64,000 bases of DNA from Chlorobiota bacterium (GCA_026415505.1 JAOAGY010000003.1:16334-80333), one strand, 5' to 3'. Shown: positions 54,101 to 63,908, counted from the stretch's first letter. The notes: generated by a model from the letters alone, not told the origin. Program-made: numbers and translations.

Positions 54101-54796
54101 ACCAGCCGCGGCGCAGAAATCGTCTTCGACGGCGTCTGGGTTCGCTACGCACCGACGTTGCCCTGGGTACTGCGCGACGTCTCTTTGCGCATCGAAGCGG
54201 GCATGCACGTCGGCATCGTCGGTCGTACAGGCTCGGGCAAAACGACGCTCTTTCAGACGCTGTTTCGATTCGTCGAGCCGGAGCGCGGTCGCGTGCTGAT
54301 CGGCGGTGTCGAGCACTGCCGGATTCCGCTCGAACGCTTGCGATCGGCAATGAGCGTCGTACCGCAAGACCCCACGCTGCTTCTGGGGACGGTGCGCTCG
54401 AATCTCGATCGCTGGGGACGATTCACCGATGGCGAGTTGTGGCGTATTCTCGAGCGCGTCGCGCTCGCCGACACGATCGCCGAGCTGGGCGGACTCGATG
54501 CACCGATCGGCGAACAAGGCGGGAATCTAAGCCAGGGGCAGCGGCAATTGCTCTGCTTGGCACGCGCACTGCTCGTCGGCGCACGCGTGATCGTGCTCGA
54601 CGAAGCCACTGCCAGCATCGACGTCGAAAGCGATGCCACGATTCGCCGCACACTCGCCGAGCAATGCCGCGGCGTGACGGTGCTGACGATCGCGCACCGA
54701 CCGGCATCGGTAGCCGATGCGGATATGATCGTCGAACTCGATGCGGGTCGTATCGTGCGAACGGACGTGCCCCGCGCTACCTCTTTGCGAGCGTAA
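51128..54796 (+). CDS. ABCC/MRP-like full-length ABC exporter (TMD-NBD-TMD-NBD)
   Basis: A 1222-residue single-chain exporter. The first TMD (about residues 70-350) is followed by NBD1, with Walker A GSVGSGKTTLL (about 414-424), signature VSGGQKMRIALARA and Walker B VLLDDPLAAVD. The second TMD (about 670-950) precedes NBD2 with GRTGSGKTTLF (about 1031-1041), LSQGQRQLLCLARALL and VLDEATASIDVESD. NBD1 has Asp in place of the catalytic Glu, while NBD2 keeps Glu. This asymmetry and the wording of the motifs match eukaryotic ABCC (MRP/CFTR) transporters. The substrate is unknown; organic anions or conjugates are typical for the class. The stop region overlaps the EVE gene by 20 nt. Confidence 0.9.
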   Translation: MRLHHLLFSHAAPIVRIGRQRPVTPDDMLPFDPRLEPSQSERLLERIRTDSPWRMLWDSFWSVGTPSRRALGIAVGRLPIVLAAPLLLRLLLEHFQRLPAEPSLLVPTLAIGIATALTVALDGVVVQHYYYAALWAYARISGGLNMRIYRHALRLDRRALQHRHTGDIVNHMASDSEGIAELSFIVPELTSSAVLIVASFVLLWTLLGGAALVAIGTMLLLVPLTHAAARRFARTDDQLWHWRDRRVSLVSQILSAIRLVKYFAWERSIEREIADVRDKELAAAARLVRNEALSTVFFLASTTLVAFVGLGTYALLGGTLSAAIVFPTLLLLGQLEGPVGNLPHFIKNTAHAYVAAERLGEFFRLPTKPQRPCDAECATAPAVEMQQVSVHFDDTRALDGITLDIRPGEAIALVGSVGSGKTTLLLALLGEVATQGRLRFHDGRGNTCSPRIAYVAQEPFVLNATVRDNIAFGRTLDEATLGAIIADAALDEDIARLPAGLDTEIGERGVTVSGGQKMRIALARAAAADPTLVLLDDPLAAVDTRTEAMLVERLLFGRWRNTTRIVATHRLEHLARFDRIVVLDGGRIEAVGTYAELLERSERFRAFIAEHRASHTAAPTMQPRTQPHAERAERTDGRITDEEDRAVGVVKAELFWYYLRLFGGDSRLATALILGGMALLAMAIVALPMLQSLWLGWNASRNADPLLVLGVFGVLGLGVLAAHYTERRVWMERALVASRRIHQRMLRAVLRAPLRLFDTTPSGRILNRFARDTQAIDDELAWNFESAVRSFASMLGTLVLIAIVAPIVLLISAPALVVYYRIQRDYRRVAREAKRFESVARSPRYALFKETLHGLLTIRTFDRQSGFLDRFTAAMRHYLRMYWSNILINRWFSARAPLVSSVIALVTVVVTVVAASSGAISTGVAGVVLTYTITFWGNLNWCVRAFSEVESRMTSLERVHALGSIEPEPEVTCQPALPAAAPWIDVPRSNGTSRGAEIVFDGVWVRYAPTLPWVLRDVSLRIEAGMHVGIVGRTGSGKTTLFQTLFRFVEPERGRVLIGGVEHCRIPLERLRSAMSVVPQDPTLLLGTVRSNLDRWGRFTDGELWRILERVALADTIAELGGLDAPIGEQGGNLSQGQRQLLCLARALLVGARVIVLDEATASIDVESDATIRRTLAEQCRGVTVLTIAHRPASVADADMIVELDAGRIVRTDVPRATSLRA

Positions 54797-55184
54797 GGAG
54801 CGTTTCGTACTGCTCGGCGGTCAGCGGCATGACCGACAGGCGCGACTGTTTGAGCAGAATCATCGAAGCCAGCCGAGGAGTACGCTTGATTTCATCGAGC
54901 GTCACCGGTCGCACAAAGCGTCGTTCGAAGGCAAGGTCCACGCATTCCCATTGGTCGCTGTCGGCGGTCGGATCGGGATAGGCAGTCCGCACCACGCGTG
55001 CGATTCCCACTGCTGCACGCTCGCCACCGCTGTGATAGACGACGACGCGATCGCCGACCTTCATCCGGCGGAGATAGTTGCGCGCTTGAAAGTTGCGCAC
55101 GCCGGTCCATGCTGTCGTGCCTTCGCGTTCGAGGTCGCCCAGCGAGTACTCGTCAGGATCGCTTTTGACGAGCCAGTATTGCAT
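54777..55184 (-). CDS. EVE domain protein
   Basis: A 135-residue protein of the EVE/PUA-like fold: MQYWLVKSDPDEYSLGDLER, WTGVRNFQARNYLRRMKVGD and VVVYHSGGERAAVGIARVV are the family blocks (human THYN1 type). EVE proteins bind modified bases in DNA or RNA; a link to modified-DNA recognition is known for some. It starts 4 nt after the stop of the lipoprotein gene, in one transcript, and overlaps the ABC exporter gene tail to tail. Confidence 0.92.
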   Translation of the reverse strand: MQYWLVKSDPDEYSLGDLEREGTTAWTGVRNFQARNYLRRMKVGDRVVVYHSGGERAAVGIARVVRTAYPDPTADSDQWECVDLAFERRFVRPVTLDEIKRTPRLASMILLKQSRLSVMPLTAEQYETLLTLAKR

Positions 55185-55188
55185 GGCA

Positions 55189-55680
55189 TCACTGCCCGGC
55201 AAGAACCTGTGCGATCAATTGCTCGATGCGTGCGTTCGGATCGTCAGGTGGTTCGATCTTCGGAGTGGTGCCGGCTTTGAGCACAAGGAAAAACGTCGGC
55301 AGTTGCGCGACGTGGAAACGAGCCATGTAGTGATGCTTGGTGGAGGCATTTCGCATGGAGACGATCACGATGCGATCGAGTGAGTATCCTGCCAGCTCCA
55401 AACACCGGACGAAATGTGGGAAGTGCTTCTGCGTGCCGTTGCAACTGCACGAGGGATTGACGAACAAGTAGCAACTGTCGAGCATGTCGAGGCGCGATTG
55501 GATTTGCGCCACGAGCGCCGGATCGGGTTGATAGCTGTCTTTTTCCTGCCGGAACCATGCATAGCCCGGTTGCGTGGCGATTTGCGAGACGGTGAATTCG
55601 TCGGCAACGTACTCGGTCGGTGTCTCGCTGCAACCGAGTGCCAATCCCACCAGCAGAAGGACCAACAGACGAGGCTTCAT
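55189..55680 (-). CDS. thioredoxin-like lipoprotein
   Basis: A 163-residue lipoprotein: MKPRLLVLLLVGLALGCSET ends in the lipobox LALGC, so Cys17 is lipidated. The body looks like a thioredoxin fold: CYLFVNPSCSCNGT in the active-site position (Cys-Ser-Cys, not CxxC) and the cis-proline segment HVAQLPTFFLVLKAG. A thiol-redox or scaffold role outside the inner membrane is likely. A near-consensus promoter GATATTTGC lies about 35 nt upstream. Confidence 0.78.
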   Translation of the reverse strand: MKPRLLVLLLVGLALGCSETPTEYVADEFTVSQIATQPGYAWFRQEKDSYQPDPALVAQIQSRLDMLDSCYLFVNPSCSCNGTQKHFPHFVRCLELAGYSLDRIVIVSMRNASTKHHYMARFHVAQLPTFFLVLKAGTTPKIEPPDDPNARIEQLIAQVLAGQ

Positions 55681-55714
55681 AGTTTTGCTCGTGCCGAGTG
55701 ATGAACAACCGCTG

Positions 55715-55722
55715 CAAATATC
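55715..55722 (-). promoter_or_regulatory. near-consensus -7 element GATATTTG(C) of the lipoprotein-EVE operon
   Basis: Minus-strand GATATTTGC, one mismatch from TAnnTTTGC, 35 nt before the ATG at 55680. The same 8-mer precedes the DUF2723 gene. Confidence 0.4.
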
Positions 55723-55751
55723 GCACTTTCGATCGTCACAACAAAACGCCG

Positions 55752-56120
55752 ATGATTCGCTTTCGTTCGATAACAGGATTCGTGCTGCTGGTGCTTGCCG
55801 GGATGGTGTTCGCAGGACTTCGGCTCGGTCCGGAGGAAGAACTCCCGCCGATGCCGCTTGTCGTCTTGCTTTCGGCGCTCGGTGGGGGTCTTGTGCAGTT
55901 CTCCGCAGCAGTGCTATCGGTCGCACGCATCGAGCCGCAGCGTCTTCGGCGATGGGTGATCGGGGCGCTGGCAGTGCTTTTGGCAGCAGTAGCGGTTCCC
56001 TCGATTGCGGCGTTCGGCGCCATTTTCGGCGGCACGGTACATATCGGCACAGTCGTGACGGTACTGGTTGCAGCAGCGATTGCCATTGCCCTCGGCGTAA
56101 CTGCACGGACACCTCGATGA
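55752..56120 (+). CDS. small polytopic membrane protein
   Basis: A 122-residue protein with three or four hydrophobic segments: FVLLVLAGMVFAGLRLG, PLVVLLSALGGGLVQFSAAV, WVIGALAVLLAAVAVPSIAA and IGTVVTVLVAAAIAIALGV. A short acidic loop (GPEEELPPM) lies between the first two. The ATG at 55752 directly precedes the basic n-region MIRFRSITG. Homology is not recognised. It is transcribed divergently from the lipoprotein gene. Confidence 0.55.
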   Translation: MIRFRSITGFVLLVLAGMVFAGLRLGPEEELPPMPLVVLLSALGGGLVQFSAAVLSVARIEPQRLRRWVIGALAVLLAAVAVPSIAAFGAIFGGTVHIGTVVTVLVAAAIAIALGVTARTPR

Positions 56121-56164
56121 AGCGAATCTGCCAATGCCGCTGATCCCCTGATCGCCGACAGTGC

Positions 56165-56172
56165 TAAGTTTG
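56165..56172 (+). promoter_or_regulatory. -7 element TAAGTTTG(C) of the M1 peptidase gene
   Basis: TAAGTTTGC is a perfect TAnnTTTGC, 30 nt before the ATG at 56203. It decides the start: an in-frame GTG at 56161 lies inside or before the promoter and would not be transcribed. Confidence 0.6.
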
Positions 56173-56202
56173 CAGCACGTTCGACGTTGCTTTCGACTGC
56201 TG

Positions 56203-58254
56203 ATGTACCCAGCGATTGCACTGGTGTTTTCGTTTCTTTTGCTCGGCTCAGGTGCGACTGCCTCGACTGGCAGCGAAGGTATTTGCCGGAATCACTCTGA
56301 GCCACGTCCAGCATCGGCGATCGTTCGTCGCCCCTACGATGTGCTGCGCTACGATCTGGTGCTCGACTGGCGCACGCCGCTTTCCGATTCGAGTCAGCAA
56401 GCGCGTAGCTATCGCGCTCGGCAAACGATCACGCTCCGCGCCGATTCCGCCCAGCTTCGTCGCATCGAATTCGATGCTGCATCGGCGCTGGCGATCGACA
56501 CCGTTCGCGTGCGACGCGCCGGGCTGCAATGGCAACAGTTAGCCACCATCTCCCACGATGGCGACGTTCTGGCAATCGAGCTGCCGTCATTACTGTCGGC
56601 AGGCGACACGCTGACGGTCGAAATCAATTATCGCAACCTCTCGACAGCATCGCAGCGGAACGAATTCTACGGCGGCTACAATCGCTATTGGCGCGACGAG
56701 CGCGACAGCCTCTTGCCAGCGCCGCTTGCGTACACGATGAGCCAACCGAACAATGCGCGCCGCTGGATGCCCTGCAACGATCGCCCCTACGACAAAGCGC
56801 TGGCAACCGTCACGATACTGGCACCGCCCGGATTTACGACGCTCTCCAACGGTGCTCGCGAGCCGATCACGATCGAATTCGGCGGCGAGCAGGTCGCAGC
56901 ACTCCGCTACAGCAGCACCGAACCGATCGCGACGTATTTGATGGTCGCCATCGCATCGCGCTTTGCCGAAATGGAAACGGCGTATCGCTCGCGCGATTCG
57001 TTGCGCACAATTCCGCTGCGGCTCTACCTGTGGCACAGCGACTCGGCTGCATATGCCGACAACGCTGCGTGGATGCTCGCCGCGACCGCCGAGATGATGA
57101 AGGCATACGAACATTATTTCGTACCGTATCCCTTCGGCAGCTACGGGCAAGCGTTGCTCTACCCGTACTTCATGGGCGCAATGGAGCATCAGACGATGAC
57201 GACGCACCACCGCAACGCACTCGTGCAACGCTGGGAAACTGTCGTCGCACACGAACTGGCGCATCACTGGCTCGGCGATCTTGTCACCTGCGCGACATGG
57301 AACGATATCTGGCTCAACGAAGGCGGCGCCACCTACAGCGAGCGACTCTGGATCGAATTCGCCTACGGCGACACCGCAGCACGACGCTACTTTGCGCAGC
57401 GACGCGACCGCGATTATCTGCGCAGCGATGGCGCCCGATCGCAACCGCCCGTCTATAACACCAGCGGCACGAACCTGTTCAACACCGGCACGACTTACGT
57501 CAAGGCTGGCTGGATTTACCACATGATGCGCACGATGCTCGGCGACAGCACGTTTTTTGCCGTGATGCGAGCTTATCTGGAGCGTTTTGCTCATCGCACG
57601 CTGGAAACCGACGACATGCGTGCATTCTTCGAACAGCTCGTGCCGAATCCGCCAGTACCCTGGGGCACGTTCTTCGAGCAGTGGGTTTACAGCGTCGGGC
57701 ATCCGAGGCTGCGTGCCGATCTGCTTTCGATCGAGGAGCACGATGCGCGCTGGCGTGTTCGTGTCCGCATTGTGCAGACGCAGGACGCACCGTTCCTCCC
57801 TGTGTACGTCGTTCCGCTGCCGCTTCGACTGCGCGAGTACTGGTCCGGCGCACCGCTGGACACGACGATACTTGTCACCGAGCGTCAGCAGGTCGCTGTG
57901 CTCGACGTGCCGTTTTTGCCGCGCACGCTCGAGCTCGATCCGGACGAGACGATTCTCTGCGAGAAAGATACCTCCACGCTCGTGCTGAGCATCGAACCGA
58001 CGATCGAGCAGCGCGCGATGGCAATCTTTCCCAATCCGGTTCAGCGCGGCGACGCGATCACCGTTTGGCTCGACAGTGGCAGCATGCCTGCCCACGTCAC
58101 CGTGTGGAGCAGCGACGGTCGCCGAGTTTTCGATTGCACTGCACACACCGAGCTGACCGAGATCCCGACTGCCGGTCTTGCTGCTGGCGTCTATGCTGTC
58201 GAGATTGCCTGCGGACATCGGCGACTCTGTCGCACTGTCGTCGTGCTGCCGTGA
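56203..58254 (+). CDS. T9SS-secreted M1 family metallopeptidase
   Basis: A 683-residue aminopeptidase-like protein. The signal segment MYPAIALVFSFLLLGSGATA is followed by an N-terminal M1 saddle domain and the catalytic domain with GAMEHQTMTTHH (residues 325-336; GAMEH where GxMEN is classical). HELAHHW (zinc His350 and His354, Glu351) and the third ligand Glu373 in NEGGATYSERLW complete the site. The last ~80 residues (MAIFPNPVQRGDAITVWLDS to the stop) are a type A T9SS sorting domain, so the enzyme acts at or outside the surface. The n-region of the signal has no basic residue in this start; the longer GTG form would have RRCFR but conflicts with the promoter. Confidence 0.9.
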   Translation: MYPAIALVFSFLLLGSGATASTGSEGICRNHSEPRPASAIVRRPYDVLRYDLVLDWRTPLSDSSQQARSYRARQTITLRADSAQLRRIEFDAASALAIDTVRVRRAGLQWQQLATISHDGDVLAIELPSLLSAGDTLTVEINYRNLSTASQRNEFYGGYNRYWRDERDSLLPAPLAYTMSQPNNARRWMPCNDRPYDKALATVTILAPPGFTTLSNGAREPITIEFGGEQVAALRYSSTEPIATYLMVAIASRFAEMETAYRSRDSLRTIPLRLYLWHSDSAAYADNAAWMLAATAEMMKAYEHYFVPYPFGSYGQALLYPYFMGAMEHQTMTTHHRNALVQRWETVVAHELAHHWLGDLVTCATWNDIWLNEGGATYSERLWIEFAYGDTAARRYFAQRRDRDYLRSDGARSQPPVYNTSGTNLFNTGTTYVKAGWIYHMMRTMLGDSTFFAVMRAYLERFAHRTLETDDMRAFFEQLVPNPPVPWGTFFEQWVYSVGHPRLRADLLSIEEHDARWRVRVRIVQTQDAPFLPVYVVPLPLRLREYWSGAPLDTTILVTERQQVAVLDVPFLPRTLELDPDETILCEKDTSTLVLSIEPTIEQRAMAIFPNPVQRGDAITVWLDSGSMPAHVTVWSSDGRRVFDCTAHTELTEIPTAGLAAGVYAVEIACGHRRLCRTVVVLP

Positions 58255-58259
58255 GTCGG

Positions 58260-59447
58260 ATGCGAGCGCTATCCGGTCGAGTACTTGCAGCGAGTGAATC
58301 GCAAACGCTGGCGATCGCCGCGCGTGCGAAAGCACTGGCGCGTGCCGGTCATGACGTCGTTTCACTGGCGGTCGGCGAGCCGGACTTCCCGACGCCGCAG
58401 TGTGTCTGCGATGCAGCAGTCGCCGCGATCGCGCAAGGAAAAACACGCTACACCGAATCGTCCGGCATTCCGGAATTGCGCCGTGCGGTCGCCGAAAAAT
58501 TCCGCCGCGAAAACCAGCTACCGTTTGCCAGCGAAGACTCGGTGCTCGTCTCGTGCGGCGCCAAACACAGCATCATGAATGCGCTGCATGCGATCTGCAA
58601 TCCCGGCGACCGCGTCATCATCGTCGCGCCGTACTGGGTGAGCTATCCGGCGATGGTCACGCTCGCCGGCGCCGAACCGATCGTCGTCGAGACCACACCG
58701 GAAGACGGCTTCCGGCTTTGTCCTGATCGTCTTCGCCAGCAGCTCGACGAGCGCGTCGCGTGCGTCATTCTCAATTCGCCGTGCAATCCGACCGGCGCAA
58801 TGTACACGCGCGAGCAGCTCGACGAGCTGGCAGCCGTTCTTGCCGAACACGACTGCTACATCATCAGCGACGAGATTTACGAAAAGCTCGCCTACACCAC
58901 ACCGCACGTCAGCATCGGTGCGATTGCCAGTGTCGCCGACCGCACGATCACCGTCAACGGTTGTTCGAAAGCCTACGCCATGACCGGCTGGCGCATCGGT
59001 TTCATGACCGGACCGCGCGCGGTGATCGAACAAGCGGCGAAGGTGCAAAGTCAGGACACATCCAATCCCACGACGATTGCGCAGTATGCGGCGCTCGCAG
59101 CGCTCGAATGCGCCGAACCGGACGTCGCACGCATGCGCGAGCGCTTCGCCGAGCGGGGGCGATTGCTGCTGGAACTGCTTGCACGTGTGCCGCTCGTCCG
59201 CGCCTACCCACCCGACGGCGCTTTCTACGTGTGGCTCGACGTTCGCCCGCTGCTCGGCGACCAGATGAGTTCGCACCAACTGGCAACGCGGCTGCTCGAA
59301 GAGTTCTTCGTCGCGACGGTGCCCGGCGAAGCATTCGGCATGAACGGGTACTTGCGGCTGTCGTTCGCAACGAGCGAAGACAATCTTGCGCGCGCCGTCG
59401 AGCGTTTGCGTCGGTTGGTCGAAACGATCGCAGCGGAGAAACGATGA
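58260..59447 (+). CDS. aspC: class I aminotransferase (aspartate aminotransferase type)
   Basis: A 395-residue PLP enzyme of fold type I, subgroup Ib. Landmarks are SLAVGEPDFPTP, NSPCNPTGAMYTREQLDEL, SDEIYEKL and the PLP lysine Lys237 in GCSKAYAMTGWRIGFM. It probably transfers the amino group between aspartate or aromatic amino acids and 2-oxoglutarate. The ATG at 58260 lies 5 nt after the M1 peptidase stop, so it may be co-transcribed. The stop overlaps the Crp/Fnr gene by ATGA. Confidence 0.93.
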   Translation: MRALSGRVLAASESQTLAIAARAKALARAGHDVVSLAVGEPDFPTPQCVCDAAVAAIAQGKTRYTESSGIPELRRAVAEKFRRENQLPFASEDSVLVSCGAKHSIMNALHAICNPGDRVIIVAPYWVSYPAMVTLAGAEPIVVETTPEDGFRLCPDRLRQQLDERVACVILNSPCNPTGAMYTREQLDELAAVLAEHDCYIISDEIYEKLAYTTPHVSIGAIASVADRTITVNGCSKAYAMTGWRIGFMTGPRAVIEQAAKVQSQDTSNPTTIAQYAALAALECAEPDVARMRERFAERGRLLLELLARVPLVRAYPPDGAFYVWLDVRPLLGDQMSSHQLATRLLEEFFVATVPGEAFGMNGYLRLSFATSEDNLARAVERLRRLVETIAAEKR

Positions 59448-60073
59448 TCGAGCCGACATCGGAGCATCAGCTACCTCCATCGGTCGTCGCCGATCTGCTC
59501 GGCGCAGCGATCGTGCGCACGTTTGCCACAGGCGAGACGATCACTCGACCTGCGGAGCAGCCACGCAGCGTCCCGCTCGTGCTCGACGGCGCGGTCAAGG
59601 TGCTCTACTGTGCCGACAGCGAAGACGAAGAGCTGCTGCTCTACTACCTGGAAGCCGAGCAATACTGCACAATGTCGCTGCTGTCGGCGATGCGCCACGT
59701 CCCGACACGGCTGCAAATCGTCGCCGAGACCGATTGTCGCATCGCGTTCATTCCGGTCGAGTATTTCCTGGCTGCTCTCGGACGCCAGCCGCTGCTGTTG
59801 GAGCATCTGCTCGTGCTTTATCACAAGCGGATCGCTGAATTGCTCGACCTGGTCGCCACGCTCAAGTTCGCCGGGCTTTCGGATCGGCTCGTTCGACTTC
59901 TCGCCCGCAAAGCCGCACTGACCGGCTCCCGCACACTCCACATCACCCACGAAGAATTGGCACACGAACTGGGCACATCGCGCGTGGTCGTCTCGCGGTT
60001 GCTCAAGGAACTCGAGCGGCGCGGACTGGTGCATCTCGGGCGCGGTCACATCGAGCTCGGTAGCGCAGTGTAA
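59444..60073 (+). CDS. Crp/Fnr-family transcriptional regulator
   Basis: A 209-residue regulator: cNMP-binding fold (PLVLDGAVKVLYCADSEDEE, LYYLEAEQYCTMSLLSAMRH) and a C-terminal HTH (HITHEELAHELGTSRVVVSR). No cysteine cluster for an FeS centre is present; the cysteines are isolated, so it is not a classical FNR. A perfect palindrome overlaps its stop codon and lies upstream of sqr, its likely target. Sulfide- or polysulfide-responsive regulators of this family exist, but the signal here is unknown. Confidence 0.9.
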   Translation: MIEPTSEHQLPPSVVADLLGAAIVRTFATGETITRPAEQPRSVPLVLDGAVKVLYCADSEDEELLLYYLEAEQYCTMSLLSAMRHVPTRLQIVAETDCRIAFIPVEYFLAALGRQPLLLEHLLVLYHKRIAELLDLVATLKFAGLSDRLVRLLARKAALTGSRTLHITHEELAHELGTSRVVVSRLLKELERRGLVHLGRGHIELGSAV

Positions 60074-60084
60074 CAATTGTTACA
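60069..60084. promoter_or_regulatory. 16-nt palindrome TGTAACAATTGTTACA, Crp/Fnr-type operator before sqr
   Basis: A perfect 16-nt palindrome at the end of the Crp/Fnr gene (its TAA is included). It lies about 40 nt before the probable transcription start of sqr set by the element at 60106-60113. This matches a class II activator position. The half-site TGTAACA resembles Crp/Fnr-type half-sites. Confidence 0.65.
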
Positions 60085-60105
60085 CACACGAAGCAGACTG
60101 CATCC

Positions 60106-60113
60106 TAAGTTCG
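60106..60113 (+). promoter_or_regulatory. -7-like element TAAGTTCG(C) of sqr
   Basis: TAAGTTCGC, one T-to-C change from TAnnTTTGC, 33 nt before the sqr ATG. The palindrome occupies the place where a -33 element would be. Confidence 0.45.
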
Positions 60114-60146
60114 CTGGCGACACGCGAACATCATGGAGCAGCCACA

Positions 60147-61373
60147 ATGAAACGCGCGCATTACCAGGTTCTCGTCATCGGTGGCGGCAATGCAGGTTTG
60201 TCGGTCGCTGCACACTTGCTCCGACGGAAGCCGTCGCTCCAGCTCGGCATCATCGAACCGAGCGACAAGCACTACTACCAACCCGCATGGACGCTCGTCG
60301 GCGGCGGTGCCTACGACATCGCCAAGACAGTTCAGCCCGAAGCCAAGTACATTCCCAAAGGCGCCGACTGGATCAAAGACTGGGCAGAAGAAATTCAACC
60401 CGACAGCAACACAGTCGTCACCCGCAGCGGCGAGCGCTACACCTACGATTGGCTCGTCGTCTGTCCGGGCATTCAGCTTGATTGGCACAAAATCAAGGGA
60501 GCCCAGCAGTGGCTCGGCAAACGCGGCATCACGAGCAACTACACGTTCCAAACCGCGCCGTACACCGCCGAATGCATTGCATCGTTCACGGGCAAAGGCA
60601 AAGCGCTGTTTACCGCTCCGAACACCCCGATCAAATGCGGCGGTGCACCGCAGAAGATCATGTACCTTGCAGCGGACAACTTCCGTCGCCGCGGCATTCT
60701 CCGCCCCGACATGGTGCATTTCTACTCCGGCGGCGGCGTGATCTTCGCAGTGCAGAAGTACGCCGAACGGCTCAAAAAAGTCTGCGAGCGCTATCACATC
60801 GGGCTGCACTTTCTGCACAACTGCGTCGAAGTGGATGGCGAAAACAAAGTCGCCTACTTCGAAGCAAAGCAGGGCGATACGACCGAACGTGTCGCGGTCG
60901 AATTCGAAATGATTCATCTGACGCCGCCGCAGAGCGCACCGGATTTCATCAAGCGTAGCCCGCTGGCAGTGCCGAACGATCCGCTCGGTTGGATGGAAGT
61001 GGACAAGCACACGCTCCAGCATCCACGGTATCGCAACGTTTTCGGCATCGGCGACGTGACCAACACGCCGAACGCGAAAACCGGTGCGGCAATCCGCAAA
61101 CAAAATCCTGTGCTCGTGGAAAACCTGCTTTACTGCATCGAACACAACACGACCGAGATTGCAGCACCGAAGCAATACAACGGCTACGGCTCGTGTCCGC
61201 TCGTGACCGGATACGGCAAACTCGTGTTGGCTGAGTTCGACTACAACAACACACCCCAGGAAAGCTTCCCCTTCGACCAAAGCAAAGAGCGCTTCAGCAT
61301 GTGGCTGTTGAAAAAAGAAGTGCTGCCGCGACTGTATTGGCATGCCATTCTCCGCGGCAAGATGCAAGGCTGA
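60147..61373 (+). CDS. sqr: sulfide:quinone oxidoreductase
   Basis: A 408-residue FAD-dependent oxidoreductase. The FAD-binding start is VLVIGGGNAGLSVAAHLLRR. HYYQPAWTLVGGG is the SQR signature, and the redox cysteines are near residues 164 (PIKCGGAPQK) and 350 (GYGSCPLVTGYGK). The amphipathic tail ends in LPRLYWHAILRGKMQG. Type II (SQRDL-like) sequences look like this. It oxidises sulfide at the membrane and passes electrons to quinone, giving polysulfide or persulfide. GGAG lies 9 nt before the ATG. It is probably activated by the adjacent Crp/Fnr protein. Confidence 0.95.
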   Translation: MKRAHYQVLVIGGGNAGLSVAAHLLRRKPSLQLGIIEPSDKHYYQPAWTLVGGGAYDIAKTVQPEAKYIPKGADWIKDWAEEIQPDSNTVVTRSGERYTYDWLVVCPGIQLDWHKIKGAQQWLGKRGITSNYTFQTAPYTAECIASFTGKGKALFTAPNTPIKCGGAPQKIMYLAADNFRRRGILRPDMVHFYSGGGVIFAVQKYAERLKKVCERYHIGLHFLHNCVEVDGENKVAYFEAKQGDTTERVAVEFEMIHLTPPQSAPDFIKRSPLAVPNDPLGWMEVDKHTLQHPRYRNVFGIGDVTNTPNAKTGAAIRKQNPVLVENLLYCIEHNTTEIAAPKQYNGYGSCPLVTGYGKLVLAEFDYNNTPQESFPFDQSKERFSMWLLKKEVLPRLYWHAILRGKMQG

Positions 61374-61389
61374 TGCATTCCCTCCTCGA

Positions 61390-61434
61390 CCCCTGCAGGG
61401 CATCTGCTCGCTCACGGGCAATGCCTTGCGGGGG
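61390..61434. terminator. long hairpin between convergent sqr and copA
   Basis: Arms CCCCTGCAGGGCAT (61390-61403) and ATGCCTTGCGGGGG (61421-61434) pair over 14 positions with two G-T wobbles, around a 17-nt loop. It lies between the stops of sqr (+) and copA (-). No T-tract is present, so factor-independent termination is uncertain. Confidence 0.4.
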
Positions 61435-61446
61435 GACAAGGAGCGG

Positions 61447-63680
<2,234 letters not shown>

Positions 63681-63684
<4 letters not shown>

Positions 63685-63908
63685 TGTCGGACTATCAACT
63701 CGTAGCCGACTTGTTCGACAGCGCGCCGGAGCGCATCGGGACTTGCTTTCGTCGGATCGTATGTGACGGCGACGCTACCGCCATTGTCGAGCGTTGCGCG
63801 GACATCGGTGACACCTTCGACGCCCCGGAGCGCACGTTCAATCGTCTGCAAGCATCCGTTGCAGTGTGCACCGCGAATGGGGAACTGTTTTTCGATCATC
63901 GGTTGCAT
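63681..63908 (-). CDS. CopZ-like heavy-metal-associated (HMA) copper chaperone
   Basis: A 75-residue beta-alpha-beta-beta-alpha-beta HMA domain. The metal-binding motif is His-Cys-Asn-Gly-Cys in [31 protein letters not shown] ends the domain. It binds Cu(I) and delivers it to CopA. The start at 63908 (ATG, MQPMIEK) and the one at 63899 are both possible. A TAGTTTCG -7-like element is 36 nt upstream. Confidence 0.9.

Noticed and set aside
51070..54981. A very long open frame (about 1300 codons) in another plus-strand frame of the ABC exporter gene
   Set aside because: Its translation is Arg/Ala-rich with no domain and it lies in the second frame of a gene with clear ABC motifs; a G+C-rich shadow.
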